Assembly (NCBI GenBank): GCA_029168955.1
Contig: JAPDOI010000154.1
Span: 871,001-935,000, forward strand
Origin: Aplectana chamaeleonis
Taxonomy: Eukaryota; Nematoda; Chromadorea; Rhabditida; Cosmocercidae
Length of the DNA: 64,000 nucleotides
Direction: 5' to 3'
The translations under genes were made by a program, and so were the position numbers. The notes below the pieces were generated by a model. That model was not told the DNA's origin. It saw only the letters and a program-made list of their open reading frames with translations, and ran no database searches. Positions within the stretch are counted from its first letter, which is position 1. Each line of letters begins with the position of its first letter. This document shows positions 20,440 to 32,538 of this stretch, piece after piece.

Positions 20440-20628
20440 CTATATCGGAGCGAAATTCCGGTCTGCAGTTGCAGACAACCGCTGTTGCAACACTTATTGC
20501 AAACAGGGGCATGCTGGGACTACGAGGTCCTGGCACGATCATTCTTCGTCCCGGCACGTTTATCTTGAAGCTGCAGCCTGCAAAAGCGATCGTGTGCAAC
20601 TGCGGACTGGATTCGGCCACAGAAATTA
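20440..20628. mobile_element. Small palindromic element
   Basis: GAAATTCCGGTCTGCAGTTG at the left pairs with CAACTGCGGACTGGATTCGG at the right with a few mismatches over ~25 bp. The arms resemble the TTCCGGTCCGCAATTGCG arms of the TA-flanked family, so it may be a distant relative. Confidence 0.5.
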
Positions 20629-20979
20629 AAGACGGGATCGACTCTGAAGAATTAGCTGGCTTGTGGGCAAATAAAAGTTTGGAACCCAATGTAAAATACA
20701 TTTCTTCGCAGAATTTAATTGAGATTTCAAGAACAACCTTCACCGCGAATGTTAAGCGGTTTGAAAGTTACAAGGAACACTGTTATTTCGTGAATTTGAA
20801 TCTGCTGAAGGATTAAAACTTTTTTTCTGACCTGAAGACACTGTTCGACGTAGAGTTCTAAGGTGATCCCTGAAATAACATTTGATAGATGTCTATATCC
20901 AGAAGCAAGTAAGCTGCGAGACAAAAAGTGGTAAGATGTGAAAAATTATAGAAAATTTATGACTGCACTCTCCCACCTT

Positions 20980-21048
20980 CTCAAAAAGGTTGTTGTTTTT
21001 AAAGATTTTAAAGGGTTTAAAGGGTTTTTTAAAGGTTTTAACATGTTT
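20980..21048. repeat. TTTTAAAGG-type low-complexity repeat
   Basis: Repeated TTTTAAAGGGTTTAAAGGG words, ending where the next TTAA-flanked element starts. Confidence 0.55.
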
Positions 21049-21514
21049 TTAAAGGCAGTGTTCACGAAGAGAAAGTTGCAGGTTTTTTTTGGATTAAACG
21101 TAAGCTTTGGAGTCCCTCTAAGAAGATTAAGACTGGTGCTACGAAAAACGACCGGAAAGTGGGTGAAAATCTTGTGGGCCAGCCAACCCTTTGGGCCACT
21201 CCGCCCACGTCCTATAACAGTTTCCCTGAATTCGTGGTTAGGATGAGCTGATGGTTTCCGATCAAAAGCCCTGTTCGTCCCTTCATTCTCAACTTCTTTC
21301 TTCAGGTCAGCTCGGCACACATCGGCTGCAAAAACGGGAGTTACACGCCTCGGACAACCTCGTCCACAATTCTCCTTGCTGAATTTCGAGGGGCCATAAC
21401 TCCGTTTCCAGGGGTCTTGTACGATTCTAGGGACATCATTGAGATCAGCATGGTACCGTTCTCAAGATAGGCGGAATAACAGAGAAATGCCATTATCGTG
21501 AACACTACCTTTAA
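21049..21514 (+). mobile_element. TTAA-flanked MITE, copy B
   Basis: TTAA then AGGCAGTGTTCACGAAGAG at the left; TTATCGTGAACACTACCT then TTAA at the right. The interior matches copy A: CCTTCATTCTCAACTTC, TCAGGTCAGCTCGGCACAC, GGGCCATAACTCCGTTTCC and ACCGTTCTCAAGATAGGCGG. Confidence 0.82.
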
Positions 21515-21519
21515 AGTAG

Positions 21520-23100
21520 GGAATCTGGAGCAAATTCAAAGCAAATGCCAAGAAAAAAGAAGAGTAAGAATTTATTCTATTTTTGGACTCAGAGATTTGG
21601 AGGGAACCTTCACCTTTCAGAATCCCAAGCAACCTAAACTTTTGAACCGCTATGTATCTCCACCGCAACAAACCTATGTTTATGGGAAGGAACGTTAATA
21701 AATCCATTCGGAGTAACGCTTCACAAATGTAGAGGGCAGACTCGAAGGGTTCAAAAAGTGGTTTTGAAAACGTATATCCTTTTCAAAATAACCACCTTGT
21801 CCAAGTATCCTTCCCGTGATCGATCATGTCTAAAACCACCGAACCGCGGTTCCTTTTCCTCATCACAGTATTGACCTCCTAAGCTTGGATTGAACCGTGT
21901 TTGGTGAGGCGATGATTGTTTATGTTTTTGTGCTTCTCTATGTTTCAAAACTGGGCGAACGTGGCACAGGTTTGGTACTTGAATACGCGTAGAGGTTCAG
22001 TTTTGTCTATTTCATTGGTGTTTACCCCCTTTTCTATACTGCGAACTTCTTCAAGTACTGCTCACAACAGTTACATTTTGAACTCAACCTAAAACCTCCT
22101 CCTATAAAGAAACACCTCATTTTTGAAGTTCTGAGCCGTTCCTATCTCGAGTGAGGTTCGAGCTATGTATGTGTGGGCTTATTATTCATTATCAGTTACG
22201 AATTACGATTTACGATTTACGAATTACCAGGAATTTTTGAAAATGACCATTTACGATTTACGAAATTGCAAAATTCATTTACGCACAGCCCTGTTCCGGA
22301 CAATGTCGTCGCGGCGACGGTTTCCGCTCGCTAGCAGTGACGCAGGGCCGTCGCGGCGTCAAGAACTTTCTGCACTGCCCCCGTCACCAAATGTCAATAT
22401 TGCACCATCCAGCGCTGTTCGTGACTGCGAATAACGCCGCGTCTTGAACTCTGTAGGCCCCTATAGCATATGGCACCGAGTTCACGCCAAATTTCAATTT
22501 CTGAGACTGATTTTCCTGCCCGATGCTTCTTAATAGCAAAACAAAACCGTTGCGGTGTTTTACACGGAAGCACTCTGTGGTTCCAAACTCGTCTGACTAC
22601 ACGAAAACCGTTAAAAAGTATGTGCATGTAAACCTAATACTTACCATCAGAATAGAAGATGATGCCAAAACACAGACGGACGGTTAGCTCCAGCTGCTAC
22701 GAGAAGCGAAACCAAAGTGCAACATCTAATGAGAATATTTTTTAAAATAATCTCGTCAACGAATAGAAGTCCATTCTTGGAAACCATTGAACTCTTCCTT
22801 GTGAAGTACCACAACGGTTTGTTTCTGCTGTTAAGAAGTATCGGGCAGGAAAATCAGTCTCAGAAACTATTGTTCACTTTTTGTAGACTCTCCTCATTCA
22901 ACTTACCTATTGTTCCCTTTGTTGAACGTTTCTGACGCCAACCAAACCTCTTTTTGCTTGGAAGACCCCTTTGATAGAATTGTTCACTTTTTATTGATAT
23001 TACGAAGTAATATCCCTGAAAAAATCTTCAATAATTTTCGAATAGCATGGATTGCTATAATAATCAGTAAGCAACAAACTTGTTGCGCACGCTAAAAATG
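21520..23100. other. No gene recognised
   Basis: Mixed sequence. 22195-22270 contains repeated TTACGAATTACGATTTACG words related to those near 19790. 22290-22440 is GC-rich (CGTCGCGGCGACGG). No splice-supported exon was found. Confidence 0.4.
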
Positions 23101-23114
23101 AAGCGCTACTCACT

Positions 23115-26100
23115 TTCCACGACGTCCTGATGATGTCAGAAAATGCCCTATGCACTTGGCACCACCTTGGCACGACGTCCTGATGACGTCACCAGATGCT
23201 TTATGCACTTGGCACGACGTTCTGATGACGTCATCAGATGCCCTGTGTACTTTTACGTGAAATTCTGATGACGTCATCAGATGCCCTATGTACTTTACAT
23301 GACACCCTGATGACGTCATCAGATGCCCTATGTACTTTGCATGACACCCTGATGACGTCATCAGATGCCCTATGTACTTTACATGACACCCTGATGACGT
23401 CATTAGATGCCCTATGTACTTTACATGACACCCTGATGACGTCATCAGATGCCCTATGTACTTTACATGACACCCTGATGACGTCATCAGATGCCCTATG
23501 TACTTTACATGACACCCTGATGACGTCATCAGATGCCCTATGTACTTTACATGACATCCTGATGACGTCATCAGATGCCCTATGTACTTTACATGACACC
23601 CTGATGACGTCATCAGATGCCCTATGTACTTTACATGACACCCTGATGACGTCATCAGATGCCCTATGTACTTTACATGACACCCTGATGACGTCATCAG
23701 ATGCCCTATGTACTTTACATGACACCCTGATGACGTCATCAGATGCCCTATGCACTTAAGATGACACCCTGATGACGTCATCAGATGCCTTATGTACTTT
23801 ACATGACACCCTGATGACGTCATCAGATGCCCTATGTACTTTACATGACACCCTGATGACGTCATCAGGGAGCCTTATGTACTTTACATGACACCCTGAT
23901 GACGTCATCAGATGCCCTATGTACTTTACATGACACCCTGATGACGTCATCAGATGCCCTATGTACTTTACATGACACCCTGATGACGTCATCAGATGCC
24001 CTATGTACTTTACATGACATCCTGATGACGTCATCAGATGCCCTATGTACTTTACATGACACCCTGATGACGTCATCAGATGCCCTATGTACTTTACATG
24101 ACACCCTGATGACGTCATCAGATGCCCTATGTACTTTACATGACACCCTGATGACGTCATCAGATGCCCTATGTACTTTACATGACACCCTGATGACGTC
24201 ATCAGATGCCCTATGTACTTTACATGACACCCTGATGACGTCATCAGATGCCCTATGTATTTTACATGACACCCTGATGACGTCATCAGATGCCCTATGT
24301 ACTTTACATGACACCCTGATGACGTCATCAGATGCCTTATGTACTTTACATGACACCCTGATGACGTCATCAGATGCCCTATGTACTTTACATGACACCC
24401 TGATGACGTCATCAGATGCCCTATGTACTTTACATGACACCCTGATGACGTCATCAGATGCCCTATGTACTTTACATGACACCCTGATGACGTCATCAGA
24501 TGCCCTATGTACTTTACATGACACCCTGATGACGTCATCAGATGCCCTATGTACTTTACATGACACCCTGATGACGTCATCAGATGCCCTATGTACTTTA
24601 CATGACACCCTGATGACGTCATCAGATGCCCTATGTACTTTGAGCATGACACCCTGATGACGTCATCAGATGCCCTATGTACTTTACATGACACCCTGAT
24701 GACGTCATCAGATGCCCTATGTACTTTACATGACACCCTGATGACGTCATCAGATGCCCTATGTACTTTACATGACATTCTGATGACGTCATCAGATGCC
24801 CTATGTACTTTACATGACACCCTGATGACGTCATCAGATGCCCTATGTACTTTACATGACATTCTGATGACGTCATCAGATTCCCTATGTACTTTACATG
24901 ACACCCTGATGACGTCATCAGATGCCCTATGTACTTTACATGACACCCTGATGACGTCATCAGATGCCCTATGTACTTTACATGACACCCCGATGACGTC
25001 ATCAGACGCCCTATGTACTTTACATGATTACTTTCTGACTGACGTCATCATGATGCCCCATGTACTTTTTACATGACACCCTGATGACGTCATCAGATGC
25101 CCTATGTACTTTTGACTATGACGAATTCCCTGATGCGACGTCATCAGATGCTCCTATGTACTTTACATGATGAGATCCTGATGACGTCATCAGATGCCCT
25201 GTGTGCTGGCGGCGACACCCTGATGACGTGTCATCAGATGCCCTATGTTACTTTTACATGACACTTCCTGATGACGTCATCAGATGCCCGCGTACTTTAT
25301 AGGATGGATGATTTATGACGGCATGAGATGCCTGATGTTCTAAGGATTGGCATGACAGCCCTGATGACGTCATCAGATGCCCGTATGTACTTTACATGAC
25401 AATCTCCTGATGACGTCATCAGATGCCCCTATGTACTTTACATGACAGCCCTGATGACGTCATCAGATGCCCTTATGTACTCTTTTATACATGACACCCT
25501 GATTGACGTCATCAGATGTCCCTATGTACTTTAGCATGACACCCTGATGACGCTACAGTCAGATGCCCTGCATGTACTTTTACATGTGACACCCTGATGA
25601 CGTCATCAGGATGCCCTATGTACTTTGAAGACATGACACCCTGATGAGACGTCATCAGGATGCCCTATGTACTTTACGACATCCTGATGACGTCATCAGA
25701 TGCCCTATGTACTCTCATATGACAATCTGATGACGTCATCAGATGCTCCTATGTACTTTACATGACACCCTGATGACGTACATTGAGGCCTTATGGACTT
25801 TTAGAGGCGGAGACTCTGATGACGTCATCAGATGCCCTATGTACTTTACATGAGACACCCTGATGACGTCATCAGATGCTCCTATGTACTTTACATGATA
25901 ACTTCTGAATACGTCATCAGATGCCCTATGTACTGGTACATGACAATCTGATGATGTCATCAGGATGCCTGAGGTACTTTACATGAGGACCCTGATTTAG
26001 AAAGACGCCACCACCTAGGATGCCCTATGTATTTGAGATGATAACTCTTTGATGACGCTCATCAGATGCCTGATGGACTTTACATGACACCCTGATGACG

Positions 26101-27475
26101 TCATCAGATGCCCTATGTACTTTACATGACAACCCTGATGACGTCAACATCAGATGCCCTATGTACTCTTACATGACATCCTGATGACGTCATCAGATGC
26201 CCTATGTACTTTACATGACACCCTGATGACGTCATCAGATGCCCTATGTACTTTACTATGACATCCTGATGACGTCAATCAGATGCCTCCTATGTACTTT
26301 ACATTGACACCGTCTCACATGATGTAGCGTCATCAGATGCCCTTATGTACTTTACATGGACACCCTGATGACGTCTATCAGATGCTCCTATGCATTTTCG
26401 GAAGCATGACACTCCTGATGACGTGCCATCAGGATGCCCTATGTACTTTACATGACACCCTGATGACGTCATCAGATGCCCTATGGTACTTTAAGCATGA
26501 CACCCTGATGACGTCAATCAGATGCCCTATGGCTGGAGATGAGCACCTTTCGACACGTCATCAGATGCCCCATGTACTTCTGATACATGACACTCCTGAT
26601 GACGTCATTTGATGCCCTATGTACTTTGAGATGGTTACCCTGATGACGTCATCAGGATGCCCGTATGTACTTTACATAGCATGACACCCTGATGACGTCA
26701 TCAGATGCCCTATGTACTTTATACGCATGACACCCTGATGATGCCATCAGATGCCTTATGTACTTTACATGACACCCTGATGACGTCATCAGGATGCCTT
26801 ATGTACTTTATGGCATGACATCCTGATGACGTCATCAGATGCCTTATGTATTTTTACATGACATCCTGATGACGTCATCAGATGCCCTATGTACTTTTAC
26901 ATGACACCCCTGATGACGTCATCAGATGCCCTATGTACTTTACATGACACCTTCTGGATGACGTCATCAGATGCCCTATGTACTTTACATGACACCCTGA
27001 TGACGTGTCATCAGATGCCCTATGTACTTTTACATGACACCCTGATGACGTCATCAGGATGCCCTATGTACTTTACATGACAGTCCTGATGACGTCATCA
27101 GATGCCCTATGTATTTACATGACAATCCTGATGACGTCATCAGATGCCTTATGTACTTTACATGACACCCTGCTACGACGTCATCAGATGCCCTATGTAC
27201 TTTTACAGATGACACTCTGATGACGTCATCAGATGCCCTATGTAACTTTACATGACAGTACCTGATAGACGTCGTATCAGATGCCCTATGTACTTTAGCA
27301 TGAGCACCCCCTGATGACGTCAATCAGATGCCCTATGTACTTTACATGACATTTCCTCGATGACGTCATCAGATGCCCTATGTACTTTACATGACACCCT
27401 GATGACGTGCCAATCAGATGCCCTTATGTACTTTACATGACGAATCCTGATGACGTCATCAGATAGCCCTATGTA
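23115..27475. repeat. 42-bp satellite array, copy 2
   Basis: About 100 copies of the same 42-bp unit as at 1-1927, in the same orientation. The first three units (to about 23270) are divergent (CACTTGGCACGACG), as expected at an array edge. 23270-25020 is almost perfect. 25020-27475 keeps the period but nearly every unit has 1-6 inserted bases, such as ACTTTGAAGACATGAC. The array ends at the same junction as copy 1. Confidence 0.96.
25020..27475. other. Indel-rich half of the satellite array (suspected unpolished sequence)
   Basis: From about 25020 the variation changes abruptly from rare substitutions to frequent small insertions (GTGTCATCAG, TTGACTATGAC, GACGTCAATCAG). The insertion bias and the sharp boundary fit raw long-read error better than satellite decay. 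The flanking domain to its right shows the same pattern relative to its copy at 1928-2253. Confidence 0.65.
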
Positions 27476-27866
27476 CTGATAGCCTGCGACCACTGGCAGT
27501 GGCTAGTGGTGCAGGAACGAGGAACGAGGGTTACGAGGAACGAGGGACGAGGAACGAGGGACGAGGAACGAGGGGACGAGGAACGAAAACAGGATTGACG
27601 AGGGACGCGTTACAAGAAAAACGCGAATTTTAGCTGCTAAGCTTCGCGCCGATTCTAACTTGTGTTGAGCCAATTTTCAATCGATTTTGGCCTCAAATTT
27701 TGTCAGCGGGGTGCTCCTCTATAGCTCTCACTCTATATCCAGAAGCGAAATCTCTAGAAAATTTGTTTTACAGGTTTTATTAACTACTTTACCAAAATCT
27801 AAGTGATCACAAGGCATGCCAGGCAAAATCAACTCTCTCTTCAGAGCGCTTCGCGGCTGGAGCGAT
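27476..27866 (+). mobile_element. Array-flanking domain with terminal hairpin, copy 2
   Basis: Same order as 1928-2253: GATAGCCTGCGACCACTGGC, an expanded GAACGAGGGACGAG minisatellite (about 27510-27590), AAAACGCGAATTTTAGCTG, TTTTACAGGTTTTATTAACT, CTAAGTGATCACAAGG, then GCGCTTCGCGGCTGGAGCG. Extra bases are scattered throughout. Sequence after CGAT differs from copy 1. Confidence 0.7.
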
Positions 27867-28087
27867 AAAATGGAAACACGCACAGAACGTTGGAGACTTT
27901 ATTTGAACTTTAAACATTCCAAAATGTTCCAAACTTGGAGCATTTACATTCTTCGGAATCTTCTTCTGACTTGCCACTTACAGCTCGGATCTGAAACAGA
28001 TGTGTTATTATTACTGGAGTCACATTACTGATCAAACAATTGTCTTTGTGGATTACAGGGTCAAGTGGTGGCTGTGCAACTCCTCAA

Positions 28088-28833
28088 CTCAGAAAAAATT
28101 CAAAACAAGTTACTTGTAACGATAAAGGTTGTAACAATCTTACTTGTAACATAGTTTAAGCCGATGTAGTTACTTATGACTCTATTTCAGGTCATTTAAG
28201 CTACATTTTACATAATCGGCGAGATACTGTGTGCGTGGTGCGCCTGGATATGTTACATGTAAACTTAAGATGACTTGGAGATAGGTCGCAAAGTAACTTA
28301 CATCAGCTTAGATATGTTACATAAAGTAACTTGTTTTCGATTTCTGAGAGGATCCTGCATGCAGTGCGCCTGATATGTTACATGTAACTTAAATGGCTTG
28401 ATATAAGTTGCAAGTAACTCTAAATCAGAGCAAGAAGATATCTTCCAAGGCTGGATGCACTGACGCACTCGTGGGCTCAGCCATATGACTTTGGCATGTT
28501 GCTGTTGGTTCAATTACTCCAAGTTTGAGGGTATTTGACGCCTCACCAGCAGGGAAGGCCAGCATGCACAGCATTTTGTTTGCGTAGTGTGTAGGTCCTT
28601 GGGACACGCCCTCTGCGTCGCGTGTGTTGTCTGCAAGTCACATGATGGCCACCCATAGTGAAAATTCAAAATGTAAGCTACATGTAACTCAAGTGTAAAC
28701 TTACATGTAATATAAATGTAATGTTACATGTAATATAAATGTAAAGCTGTTACGATGTAATGTAAATGTAAGTTACTTGAGACATTTGAGGTTACATTTA
28801 TATTAAGCAAGTAACTTGTTTGATTTTCCTGAG
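28088..28833. mobile_element. TIR element with internal TTACATGTAA-type palindromes
   Basis: The left end CTCAGAAAAAATTCAAAAC then AAGTTACTTG is the reverse complement, with small differences, of the right end CAAGTAACTTG then TTTGATTTTCCTGAG. An internal copy of the right end (AAGTAACTTGTTTTCG then ATTTCTGAG) is at about 28325-28353. The interior repeats TTACATGTAA and GTTACTTGTAAC many times in both orientations, especially 28670-28800. No coding capacity. Confidence 0.7.
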
Positions 28834-29289
28834 AACGGGTGGTGGTGATTGTGTTCGTAAATCTTCCCCCACGCACGCTGAAAATTTGGGGCTGCGTGAT
28901 CGTTATGAAATTGTGCCCGGAGAGGACGTTTGGATAACATGTATCATGAATGACTTCAAAGGTTTTTAGTCACCAAGGGAGTGGGTCGGGGTAGCTTCTT
29001 CGCGATCCTGCACATAACGGCTCGCTTGACCCTGTACTAGAAACTACTCTTTGCCATGGTCAAGTTTCCTTTATGTCCAGACCAGACCTGATTTATTCAA
29101 AAAAGAATGAACGAATTAGAAGTTCTGGCAGAAAGCGATATTTGAACCATGCGGGCAGATGTCCTGTCAGAATGTGATCACTGAATCGTATAGTTCGACA
29201 CATTGAATGAAACCTGTAAAAAGATATTCTTATCAGAAATGGGGGGAAGTTCGAACAATGAAAAAGTAAGAAAATTGCTTGTACATGTA

Positions 29290-29580
29290 CGAAACAATTT
29301 CGAAACTTTTAGGTCTTATATTGGTCCCTTGTTATTTGCTAATAATAACGTTCACAACCTACAAAGGAAGGCAGGATCAAGCTTATCATGAGACATTTAA
29401 AAACTTCTAGGTCTTACATTGGTCCCTGTTATTTGCCAATAATAACGTTCAACCTACAAGAAGGCAGGATCACATCGCGAGACATTCGGAAACCCCACTA
29501 CATATTGAGGTCCTGATGGAAGGGAATATATGTTCACAACCCACAAGAAGGCAGATCGCATATCGCGAGAGATATGTGAA
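29290..29580 (+). repeat. Three ~95-bp direct repeats
   Basis: AGGTCTTATATTGGTCCC ... TTGCTAATAATAACGTTC ... CAACCTACAAAGGAAGGCAGG ... GAGACATT recurs twice more in increasingly altered form (29408 and 29500), with AAGAAGGCAGATC and TCGCGAGA endings. Confidence 0.7.
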
Positions 29581-29689
29581 AGATCTTCGATCTACGAAAA
29601 GTTCAATATTATAGAAATGATAACACTGAGATATGAGGTAATGAGAGATATATCTGTTGTAGAGCGCGAAGCGCTCACCTGATTTGGTT

Positions 29690-30110
29690 TTCACTCATCA
29701 CCGCACGTGCGCAAAACCTGTGAGGGTACTCCAAATCGACGGCTTTCTGGAGAAAACTTGGAGAAGTGGTTCTTTTTCCAGCCTGAAAAGAGCACAAAAA
29801 GTGTTGGATAAAACACTCAAAAAAATGGTCGGAAATGGTTTAGTAGTTATCGAGAAAAAATTGAATAACCCGCCAAGTTACATGTTAATCTCCCCTTTTT
29901 TCAGTTGGCGTTCACAGATCTTGAGTTGGTACACTTAAAATCACTGAGCTTAGGAAGCTCATTTTTGGACAGGAGGCTGGAGATGGATGCAGGTCGCTCC
30001 TTTTAGTTAAAATTTGGGAGCAAAGCCTCAATTTTCGCGGGAACCTCAAAAAATTGAGGTCGAAGATAGGCAAAAATGTTACAAGTAGGTAACATGTTTA
30101 TACAAAAACC
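29690..30110. other. No gene recognised
   Basis: An 84-codon + frame (29684-29938) contains lysine-rich helix-like sequence (RAQKVLDKTLKKMV, VIEKKLN) but no identifiable domain or clear splice sites. I do not call it. Confidence 0.3.
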
Positions 30111-30329
30111 AGCCGACGCTCACTTATCCCTTATCTCAAAATGAACTGATATGAAAATCAACACAGTATCATTGATAGGCTTCTTAACAAGACATTTGCT
30201 GCCCTGTTCGAATGAAGCTTGAACGGTTGTTTGAGTTTCGAGCTGTACGAATTCGACGAGCCCTTGGAAGTATTTTTTGGACCGCCGTATGGTGTGTGAG
30301 TTGTGGATTCCAAGAGCGCGCAGGATGCC

Positions 30330-31720
30330 AGGTAGAAGGCGTACGGGAACACGGTGAGAGTGGCAGGACGCGCGTAGAAAGTGTGTGGGGCCCATATGGG
30401 AGTGCGCCGGATGCCGGTAGAAAGTGTGTGGGCCCATATGGCGGAGCATGCTGCTGACGCCGTAGAAAGTGTGTGGGACCCATATGGGAGTGGCGCCGGA
30501 CGCCGTAGAATGAGTGTGGGACCAGAGGGAGTGCACAGGACTCTGCAGAAAGCGTGGAATCGACAGAGCCCATATGCCGGAGGTAAACAGGAGTGCGCCG
30601 GATGCCGTAGAAAGTGTGGTGGGGGCCCATATGGGAGTGCGCCGGGATGCCGTGTAGAGTGGGACCTATATGGGAGCGACGCCGTAGAAAGTGTGTGGGA
30701 CCTATGGGAGTGATGCCGGACGCCGTAGAAAGTGTGGTGACCATATGAGAGTGCGTTGATGCCGTAGAAAGTGGTCGATATGGAGTGCTGGAGGCTGCAG
30801 AAAGTGTGTGGGGCCCATATGGGAGTGCGCCGGATGCCGTAGAAAGTGTGTGGGCCCATATGGGAGCATGCGCCGGACGCCGTAGAAAGTGTGTGGGACC
30901 CATATGGGAGTGCGCCGGGACGCCGTAGAATGAGTGTGGGGACCCATATGAGGGAGTGCACGGATGCCGCAGAAAGTGGTGTGGGGCCCATATGGGAGTG
31001 CGCCGGATGCTGCAGTGTGTGGTCGTATATGGGAGTGCGCCGATGCCGTAGAAAGTGTGTGGGCCCATATGGGAGTACGCTGACGCCGAGCGTGGGCCCA
31101 TATGGGAGTGCCGGACGCCGTAGAATGAGTGGACCTTTAGAGGAGTGCACAGACTCCTGTAGAAAGTGTGTGGGGCCCATATGGGAGCAAGCGCCGGATG
31201 CCGTAGAAAGTGTGTGGGGCCCATATGGGAGTGCGCCGGACGCCGTAGAAAGTGTGGTGGGGCCCATATGGGAGTGCCGTTGACGCCGTAGAATTGAGTG
31301 TGGGACCCTAGAGGAGTGCACAGGACTCTGCAGAAAGTGTGGGGCACCCAAGTGGGAGTTCCCCGGACGCCATAGAAAGTGTGCGGGACCCAAGTGGGAG
31401 TACGCCGGACGCCGTAGAAAGTGTGTGGGACCCATATGGGAGTGCGCCGGACGCCGTAGAAAGTGTGCGGGACCCATATGGGGGTGCGCAGGACGCACTA
31501 GAATGAGTGTGGGACCCTAGTAGAGGAGTGCACAGGACTCTGCAGAAAGTGTGGGGCACCCAAGTGGGAGTACGCCGGACGCCGTAGAAAGTGTGTGGGA
31601 CCCATATGGGAGGTGCGCCGGACGCCGTAGAAAGTGTGCGGGACCCATATGGGAGTGCGCCGAACGCCGTTGAAAGTGTGTGGGACCCATATGGGAATGC
31701 GCCGGACGCCGTTCGTTCGA
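30330..31720. repeat. Second 42-bp minisatellite, GC-rich (CCCATATGGG unit)
   Basis: About 33 copies of a 42-bp unit with blocks GCCGTAGAAAGTGTGTGGGA, CCCATATGGGAGTG and CGCCGGACG. Variants carry CTAGAGGAGTGCACAGGACT or CAAGTGGGAGT in place of the CATATG block. Each unit centres on the palindrome CCCATATGGG. Units at the right (31330-31720) are regular; many at the left and middle have small indels. The length keeps frames open on both strands, which explains a 446-codon minus frame and others. Confidence 0.93.
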
Positions 31721-31848
31721 TAAGAGAGGGCGTTGCTACTAGCCCAAATTTTTTTGTTTCGTTGTTACACTTTTTATATTATGAAGTTTCATTTCAATCT
31801 GTTTATTCATTCTTTTTGTTTACAAGCCATTTAGTGTCGCCGTGTCCC

Positions 31849-32374
31849 AGTAATGGGAAAATTGAATATCGTGCAGTTATAAAATTCTTATTTGGGGAAG
31901 GTGTAGCATCAAAAGAAATTCACGAACAAATGCTAAAAGTGTATAATGATTATTCACCTACAATTAGAACAGTAGAAAGATGGATTGCTGAATTGGTCGT
32001 ACAAGCCTTGAAGACGATCCACGTGAAGCGACGTCTAAAAAGGCATTAACAGGTAAAGTCATAGCCAAAATACAGGATATGGTTTTGGAAGATCGTGGAT
32101 TGACTGAGAGAGATTTAGAAGAGGCTATAAGCATCTCATTAGGCAGTGTGCGCCATATTTTAAGTAAAATTTTGGGTTTTAGAAAGTGTGTGCACAATGG
32201 GTGCCGAATTCGCTAACAATGGAACAAAAACACATTCGAATGCGACTTTCTCAGCAACATTTGAAGCGTTTTAAAAAGAGATAAAGTGGATTTTGTGCAT
32301 CGATTCATCACTATGGATGAGACTCGGGTCTATCACCATGATCCTGATTCAAAACAAGAGGCGAAAGTGTGGTG
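31849..32374 (+). pseudogene. Mariner transposase relic (N-terminal half)
   Basis: The reading begins GKIEYRAVIKFLFGEGVASK and continues YSPTIRTVERWIAE, the first helix-turn-helix. It then shifts frame (about 31993) to RTSLEDDPRE and DRGLTERDLEEAISISLGSV, shifts again (about 32185) to CAQWVPNSLTMEQKHIRMR, and again to HRFITMDETRVYHHDPDSK, ending KVW then a stop. The MDET motif holds the first catalytic aspartate. The rest of the DD34D catalytic core is missing, so it is inactive. It starts about 130 bp after the 42-bp minisatellite; no TIR was recognised. Confidence 0.9.
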
Positions 32375-32492
32375 ACTTATATTTATATACTTATATTATA
32401 TACTATATTACTATATTATACTTTATATGTATTACATAACCAGTATTATATAGCTTATTTTTATATTCACTTTATATTATACTTTATACTCT
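32374..32492. repeat. TATA-rich microsatellite
   Basis: Repeats of TTATATACTTATATTATAC directly after the mariner fragment, possibly marking where its 3' part was lost. Confidence 0.75.
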
Positions 32493-32538
32493 TCTCTCCA
32501 TGTTCTCTGTTCTTCGACCCTCGGCATCGTATATCAGA

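Noticed and set aside
23110..25002. Open frames of up to 410 codons in the second satellite array
   Set aside because: Same cause as in the first array. Opposite-strand frames overlap completely.
23115..27475. Telomeric sequence
   Set aside because: No TTAGGC repeats on either strand here or anywhere I looked in the window.
30158..31498. 446-codon minus-strand open frame and its 387-codon overlap partner
   Set aside because: Products of the 42-bp GC-rich minisatellite; the peptide is a degenerate 14-residue repeat and both strands are open.
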